Assembly: GCF_902168135.1 (NCBI RefSeq)
Contig: NZ_CABHOL010000021.1
Coordinates: 124,001 to 188,000, forward strand
From: an uncultured Fluviicola sp.
GTDB lineage: Bacteria > Bacteroidota > Bacteroidia > Flavobacteriales_D > Crocinitomicaceae
DNA length: 64,000 nucleotides
Direction: 5' to 3'
The notes beneath the pieces were generated by a model. That model worked only from the letters and a program-made list of their open reading frames with translations, was not told where the DNA came from and did not search any database. The position numbers were made by a program, and so were the translations under genes. This document shows positions 59,328-64,000 of this stretch, piece by piece (the first letter of the stretch is position 1; the number at the start of each line of letters is the position of its first letter).

Positions 59328-60827
59328 TCTTTCTATTTTCAAATAAGCGCCCAATCCCTGTAAACCGCCTTCTCTACCGAATCCGCTCTCTTTGTAGCCT
59401 CCGAAAGGGGAAGTCGGGTCGAATTTATTATAGGTATTTGCCCAAATGACCCCGGCACGCAGTTTTGTTGTCATATTAAAGATACGTGACCCTTTGTCTG
59501 TCCAAACTCCTGCTGCCAATCCATACGGCGAATTATTCGCTTTCTGAATGACCTCATCGATAGTACGAAAGGTTTGAATTGTCAATACCGGTCCGAAAAT
59601 CTCTTCCTGGGCAATTCTGCTCGATTGCGCTACATCAGTAAATAAGGTTGGTCTCACGAAATATCCTTTTTCAGGAATCTCGCAGGAACTTTCATACATG
59701 CTTGCTCCTTCGTCCTTTCCTATTTTAATATATTTCTGAATGGTCTCCAATTGCTCCTTGGAGTTGATCGCACCAATATCCGTGTTCTTATCCAACGGAT
59801 CACCGACATACAAGGTATCCAGTCGGTCTTTCAGCTTTTGGATGACTTCTTCGGCAACGGATTCCTGAACAAACAACCGTGAACCTGCACAGCAGACGTG
59901 TCCCTGGTTGAAGAAAATTCCGTTCACGATTCCCTCCACGGCCTGGTCGACCGGTGCATCTTCAAAAATGATATTCGCCGATTTTCCTCCTAGTTCCAGG
60001 GTCAATTTCTTTCCTGTTCCAGCCACTGCTTTCTGAATGATCTTTCCAACATTCGTAGAACCTGTAAACGCAATTTTGTTGATATCCGGGTGATTAACAA
60101 TCGCTGCTCCCGTATCTCCGTACCCGGTCAGGATGTTGACAACACCCGCTGGCAAACCGCTCTCATGAATAATTTCTGCCAATAACATCGCTGTTAACGG
60201 GGTGGTTTCTGCCGGTTTCAACACAACCGTATTTCCTGCTGCTAAAGCCGGTGCAATTTTCCAGGCTGCCATTAAAAGGGGAAAGTTCCACGGAATGATT
60301 TGTCCGGCAACACCCAAAGCACTTACATTTCTGTTCGGAAATGCGTATTCCAGTTTATCTGCCCAACCCGCGTAATAGAAAAAATGATTGCACGCCAGCG
60401 GAACATCTACGTCTCGTGATTCGCGAATAGTCTTCCCGGCATCCAGGGTTTCCACAACGGCCAGTTCACGAGCTTTCTCCTGCATCAAACGTGCAATACG
60501 GTAAATATACTTCCCGCGTTCTTTCGCCGACAACTTCGACCAAACGTTTTCATACGCTTTGCGTGCAGCTTTTACCGCTTTGTCAACATCTGCTTCGTTG
60601 GCATAAGCCACTTCTGCCAGCACCTGCTCGTTTGCCGGGTTGGTCGATTTAAAGTATTTTTTTGAAGCCGGCGCAACAAACTTCCCGTCGATATACAAAT
60701 CGTAGCGTTCTTTCAGTTTCACATGACTGGTACTTTCCGGACTTGGGCTGTAATCCCAGGTTCCGTTGAAATTGAAATCCTTTTTTGCCTGATTTTCCGG
60801 TTCGCTTTTCTTATCTTTTTTTGTCAT
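59325..60827 (-). CDS. Aldehyde dehydrogenase, full catalytic type (ALDH16 N-terminal-like)
   Basis: A 500-residue NAD-dependent aldehyde dehydrogenase. Oxyanion-hole N181 in IPWNFP, general-base E278 in LELGGKSAN and nucleophile C312 in GHVCCAGSR are all present, so it should be active. An N-terminal extension (about residues 1-40, with WDYSPSPES) precedes the first strand. Together with the short ALDH downstream it may form a split ALDH16. Its neighbour deoC makes acetaldehyde, which it could oxidise. Confidence 0.9.
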   Translation of the reverse strand: MTKKDKKSEPENQAKKDFNFNGTWDYSPSPESTSHVKLKERYDLYIDGKFVAPASKKYFKSTNPANEQVLAEVAYANEADVDKAVKAARKAYENVWSKLSAKERGKYIYRIARLMQEKARELAVVETLDAGKTIRESRDVDVPLACNHFFYYAGWADKLEYAFPNRNVSALGVAGQIIPWNFPLLMAAWKIAPALAAGNTVVLKPAETTPLTAMLLAEIIHESGLPAGVVNILTGYGDTGAAIVNHPDINKIAFTGSTNVGKIIQKAVAGTGKKLTLELGGKSANIIFEDAPVDQAVEGIVNGIFFNQGHVCCAGSRLFVQESVAEEVIQKLKDRLDTLYVGDPLDKNTDIGAINSKEQLETIQKYIKIGKDEGASMYESSCEIPEKGYFVRPTLFTDVAQSSRIAQEEIFGPVLTIQTFRTIDEVIQKANNSPYGLAAGVWTDKGSRIFNMTTKLRAGVIWANTYNKFDPTSPFGGYKESGFGREGGLQGLGAYLKIER

Positions 60828-60857
60828 CCTAAATCTTATTTTTCCCGCCCTCTTTTT

Positions 60858-60918
60858 CTCCCTTCAAAGGGAGAGATTCCAATCCGCCTCCCCCTTTGGA
60901 GGGGGACTGAGGGGGAGG
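60858..60918. repeat. Purine/pyrimidine palindromic repeats between ALDH and deoC
   Basis: Two adjacent hairpins, CTCCCTT-C-AAGGGAG at 60858-60873 and CCTCCCCC with either of two downstream GGGGG tracts at 60887-60918. Such CCCCCTTTGGAGGGGG-type sequences recur in many Bacteroidota genomes (recollection). Confidence 0.6.
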
Positions 60919-60929
60919 ATTTTTCTAAT

Positions 60930-61850
60930 TTAATCTATTGAAAAATAATCGGCGCTTTGATAGTGCCCGGTTTCCTGTTTTACCAATTGCATCAGCACAT
61001 CATTGGCAAGTGAACTTGCCCCGAAACGGAACCATTCGTTGTTCAACCAATCGCTGCCCAGCGTTTCTTTTACCATTACCAAATTATGCAATGCCAGCTT
61101 AGCAGAGGAAATTCCCCCTGCCGGCTTCATGCCTACTTTCACACCTGTCTTGCGGTAAAAATCCTTGATCGCGCACAACATCGTATAGGTTACCTGCATC
61201 GTTGCGGCCGGTTGAATTTTTCCGGTAGAAGTTTTGATAAAATCAGCACCGGCATACATGGCAATATCGCTTGCTCTGCGTACCTGATCCAAAGATGCTA
61301 ATTCACCTGTTTCGAAAATTACCTTCAAACGGGCCTTACCGCATGCTTCCTTAATCGCCGCAATTTCATCGAACACAAAATTGTAATCTCCAGCCAGGAA
61401 TTTTCCGCGGGAAATGACCATATCAATTTCATCAGCTCCGTTATCGACTGCAAACCGGGTATCCAGCAATTTGATCTCCCGGGTGGATTGTCCGCTTGGA
61501 AATGCAGTGGAAACAGATGCAACCTTAATTCCGGAATCACCCAGTGCTTTTTTGGCTTCCGCAACCATAGTGGGGTAAACGCAAACTGCCGCAACGGTTG
61601 GCAATCCTTCCTGCAAATCATGCAGATGCTGCGCTTTGTAACACATTTGACGCACTTTTCCCGGAGTGTCTTTCCCTTCTAAAGTAGTCAGATCGATCAT
61701 GTTTAACACCATTTTCAGGCCTTGCACTTTCGACTCGTTCTTGATACTCCTGGTTTGGAAACGAGCCACACGTTCTTCCACACCAACTTTATCAACTGCC
61801 GGTGAAAGTTTGAAATCAGGTATGTTCTTGAATGTTTTGTTTCTATTCAT
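60930..61850 (-). CDS. deoC: Deoxyribose-phosphate aldolase
   Basis: Splits 2-deoxyribose-5-phosphate to acetaldehyde and glyceraldehyde-3-phosphate in deoxynucleoside catabolism. 306 residues from ATG 61850. The Schiff-base lysine is K206 in ADFIKTSTGK, with the second lysine in VKVGMKPAGGIS (about 240). It is longer at the N terminus than E. coli DeoC and closer to the animal DERA type. ATG 61850 is preferred to 61862 because the latter would be only ten bases from the -7 element. Confidence 0.95.
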   Translation of the reverse strand: MNRNKTFKNIPDFKLSPAVDKVGVEERVARFQTRSIKNESKVQGLKMVLNMIDLTTLEGKDTPGKVRQMCYKAQHLHDLQEGLPTVAAVCVYPTMVAEAKKALGDSGIKVASVSTAFPSGQSTREIKLLDTRFAVDNGADEIDMVISRGKFLAGDYNFVFDEIAAIKEACGKARLKVIFETGELASLDQVRRASDIAMYAGADFIKTSTGKIQPAATMQVTYTMLCAIKDFYRKTGVKVGMKPAGGISSAKLALHNLVMVKETLGSDWLNNEWFRFGASSLANDVLMQLVKQETGHYQSADYFSID

Positions 61851-61872
61851 GTATGATGACATGTGATTTACT

Positions 61873-61880
61873 CAAAGATA
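61873..61880 (-). promoter_or_regulatory. deoC -7 element
   Basis: TATCTTTG on the minus strand, perfect TAnnTTTG, 22 bases upstream of ATG 61850. No TTG found at 17-23 bases. Confidence 0.55.
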
Positions 61881-62123
61881 CAGATAGGAAATTAACTGAC
61901 GTTTAAAATTGAAGAAGAAATGGAGCTAAAAGGAATTAGCTGCCAGATATTTGTTAGGATAAATGGTAGTGAAATCCAGTCTTATTTTAGCCTCAGAAGT
62001 AGAAGACCGCAAAGGTTTGAATGGTGTATAACCTTTCTGCACACATCCTGTAAGTCAAAAAAAAATCGAGACTTTTTCAACTAACTTTTTTAAAGCTATC
62101 CTGTTTTCTTCTAATTTTAGCGT

Positions 62124-62942
62124 ATGATTCCCTCAGAATTTCAGTCGTTTATACCTCTTGTTTTGAAAGCTTGTATAGAAGCCTCCGAAGCAATCATGGA
62201 GATTTATGAAACGGATTTTGACCCTTCTATCAAAAATGACGGGAGTCCGGTAACCAAAGCAGACCTGCTTTCTAATGCAATTATCAAAAGAGAATTGGAG
62301 AAAACCGGGATTCCGACCATTATGGAGGAAAGTGTTAATTCACCCTACGAGGTTCGGAAAAACTGGGAGACCGTCTGGATTGTAGATCCTTTGGACGGAA
62401 CGAAAGAGTTTATCAAAAAAAATAGAGAATTTGCAATCTGCATCGCTTTGGTCCACCAAAACCAACCTGTTTTAGGTTTTATCGCTTCCCCCGCAAATAA
62501 GGAAATCATTTTCGGAGGGAAAGAAATCGGTGCTTCATTTTTGCGTTTTACTCAGGTTGATCAGGCTGAAAACTGGAAAGCAATTCACCCCAAGACGGAA
62601 ACTAATAATCCGCTTAAAATCTCGGGAAGCAGATCCCATCATTCGGGAAATGACCTGAAGTTTAATGAGTCCATGCGGCAGTTTTTCGGAGAGGTTTCAT
62701 TCATAAAAATGGGGAGTGCCTTAAAATTTTTCGACCTTGCCTTGGGAAAAGCGGATGTTTATCCGAGATTTGCACCTACAATGGAATGGGATATCGCAGC
62801 CGGACAAGCAATTATTGAAGCATTAGGCGGAAGTGTTGTGCATGCTGAAACAAACCAGCCGCTCAGATATAACAAGGAGAATTTATATAATCCTTATTTC
62901 ATTGTACAAACTAAGCCGGTTATTGAGCGATTGAATAAATGA
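62124..62942 (+). CDS. cysQ: 3'(2'),5'-bisphosphate nucleotidase CysQ
   Basis: Hydrolyses 3'-phosphoadenosine 5'-phosphate (PAP), a by-product of sulfate assimilation. 272 residues; the metal-binding residues of the inositol-monophosphatase superfamily are E69, D88 and D91 (VDPLDGTKEF), and WDIAAGQAI (about 226-234) is the second signature. A TAATTTTA sequence ends only four bases before its ATG. Its stop overlaps the start of the next gene (ATGA). Confidence 0.92.
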   Translation: MIPSEFQSFIPLVLKACIEASEAIMEIYETDFDPSIKNDGSPVTKADLLSNAIIKRELEKTGIPTIMEESVNSPYEVRKNWETVWIVDPLDGTKEFIKKNREFAICIALVHQNQPVLGFIASPANKEIIFGGKEIGASFLRFTQVDQAENWKAIHPKTETNNPLKISGSRSHHSGNDLKFNESMRQFFGEVSFIKMGSALKFFDLALGKADVYPRFAPTMEWDIAAGQAIIEALGGSVVHAETNQPLRYNKENLYNPYFIVQTKPVIERLNK

Positions 62943-64000
62943 AACTGCTTCTGAACATCTTTTTTTCATGCTTCTGCACTTCCATGATTCTTGGACAGGA
63001 ATACCGCGTTTTACCGATTGAATCTTATTTTAAGGATGTTTCTTTTTTTACCGACTCTTCGTTTGCACCAGTTTTCCCGGTAACTAACAACCAGGTAAAT
63101 TATTACGATGCAGCCAAAGAACAAAAAGTACGTTACTCGGACCTCGGATATTACATTTATCAGCGCGAACTGATCCAGCTTGTAAAAAAGAACGGGGCTA
63201 TTTGGGTAAGCCCGATCTTAGACATTCAAATGGGACAGGAACAGGGCGATACCACTATGCGCCAGTATTTGAATGTCCGCGGACTTCGTATTGAAGGAAG
63301 TATGAAGAACAAGGTGTTTTTCTCCGGTTCGTTTTATGAGAATCAGGCAATTCTTCCTTATTACCTGCAGCAATATGTTACAAACCGGGGCGAGTTTTAT
63401 CCGAATGCAGCCGATTCAAGTTATTACCAGGTAAATGCGGTTATTCCCGGAAGTGCGCGGACCAAACCTTTTAAAACAAACGGATTTGATTACGCCTATG
63501 CAACAGGAATGGTACAATGGCAGGTTCTGAGAAATCTTTCGGTTTCGGCAGGAAACAACCCGGTTTTTGTGGGAAGCGGTTACCGATCAGTCATTTATTC
63601 CGATAATTCCTTGCCGACTATGAACTTCCGCGTCAACTATTCGCTGGGCAAAAAGTGGAACTTCCAGCTAATCCGTATGCAGGGATTGAATATGCTCCGC
63701 GTTCCTTATTCCAGCAATGGTGAAGCGCTTTATGAACGAAAAGCTTTAAGCATCGGATCCATCTATTTTCAGCCAACGGAACATGTAAGAATAGGATTGG
63801 TCGAAGGCGGAACCTGGACACGCGGGGATTCTATCCAGAAACAAGCAGTTGAAGGCGGTTTTTATATTCCGCTGCCGGGTGCTGCAACCATCCAGGAAGG
63901 AATCAACGGAAAAAGTTATGCTTATTTGGGTCTGGACCTGAACTGGCGGTTTTGGAAAGTGCTTTTATACGGTCAATACGGAAGGAATCCTTACGCGAAA
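62939..64000 (+). CDS. Outer-membrane barrel protein, Wzi/RemB-like, partial at window end
   Basis: The first 354 codons of a gene cut by the window edge, in frame to the last base. Signal peptide residues 1-20 (ends ILGQ). The rest alternates short amphipathic, aromatic-rich strands, as in outer-membrane barrels. GNNPVFVGSGYRSVIYSDNS followed by NFRVNYSLGKKWNFQLIRM resembles the Wzi/RemB group of capsule- or motility-associated barrels, as I recall them. Four-base overlap with cysQ indicates coupling. The C terminus is not visible, so sorting or anchoring cannot be judged. Confidence 0.6.
   Translation, partial: MKLLLNIFFSCFCTSMILGQEYRVLPIESYFKDVSFFTDSSFAPVFPVTNNQVNYYDAAKEQKVRYSDLGYYIYQRELIQLVKKNGAIWVSPILDIQMGQEQGDTTMRQYLNVRGLRIEGSMKNKVFFSGSFYENQAILPYYLQQYVTNRGEFYPNAADSSYYQVNAVIPGSARTKPFKTNGFDYAYATGMVQWQVLRNLSVSAGNNPVFVGSGYRSVIYSDNSLPTMNFRVNYSLGKKWNFQLIRMQGLNMLRVPYSSNGEALYERKALSIGSIYFQPTEHVRIGLVEGGTWTRGDSIQKQAVEGGFYIPLPGAATIQEGINGKSYAYLGLDLNWRFWKVLLYGQYGRNPYAK

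Overview
The window is 64 kb of chromosomal DNA from a member of the Bacteroidota, most likely order Flavobacteriales, and the content fits a Crocinitomicaceae/Fluviicola-like organism (inference). The evidence is: three secreted proteins with type IX secretion C-terminal sorting domains, SprB/PKD repeats, a GldK-like protein, a moxR-DUF58-batABCD operon, a NuoG that lacks its molybdopterin domain, TAnnTTTG promoter elements, and weak Shine-Dalgarno signals. No rRNA, tRNA, CRISPR array, prophage or transposase was found.

Layout. 1-3.2 kb: a serine hydrolase, a GT39-like membrane glycosyltransferase and a conserved small protein on the + strand. 3.3-5.8 kb: the tyrosine catabolic pair hppD/hmgA (-), divergent from tdh (+), an SDR-type L-threonine 3-dehydrogenase. 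7-9.2 kb: a MORN-type repeat protein and a secreted repeat protein. 9.2-22.0 kb: a complete 14-gene complex I operon, nuoA to nuoN, all on the minus strand. 22.2-25.6 kb: small envelope proteins and a long TPR protein. 25.8-28.9 kb: a 1047-residue type IX-secreted adhesin-like protein. 29.2-31.3 kb: serS and the ribosomal genes rpmA and rplU. 31.3-34.9 kb: a thioredoxin-fold protein, a secreted M43 metalloprotease and a 54-residue membrane peptide. 34.9-42.4 kb: a tightly overlapping moxR/bat operon with two VWA proteins. 42.4-46.0 kb: an ankyrin protein, a secreted DOMON/Ig-like protein and two small unknowns. 46.2-51.3 kb: an arginine-decarboxylase-like enzyme, a TetR regulator divergent from a small membrane operon, ArsC and prfB. 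51.3-52.1 kb: a gene-free stretch with a possible small RNA. 52.1-54.6 kb: gcvH, a lipoprotein, a TonB-C protein and a charged periplasmic protein. 55.0-61.9 kb: a minus-strand run from deoC through two aldehyde dehydrogenases to a GldK-like protein and a methyltransferase. 62.1-64.0 kb: cysQ and the start of an outer-membrane barrel gene that runs off the window.

How the parts fit. Most of the window is housekeeping: respiration (complex I), translation (serS, prfB, L21, L27), amino-acid degradation (hppD, hmgA, tdh, gcvH) and envelope proteins. The least ordinary parts are four. First, the deoC-aldehyde dehydrogenase locus looks like a split ALDH16 (one full and one catalytic-domain-less ALDH). 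The two halves are separated by a small element with perfect 20-bp inverted ends, which carries a four-helix-bundle gene broken by an in-frame stop. Second, there is a family of dispersed non-coding repeats. Third, a triple TTAGCTAA palindrome lies in the TetR divergent promoter. Fourth, a terminator without an upstream gene lies beside prfB.
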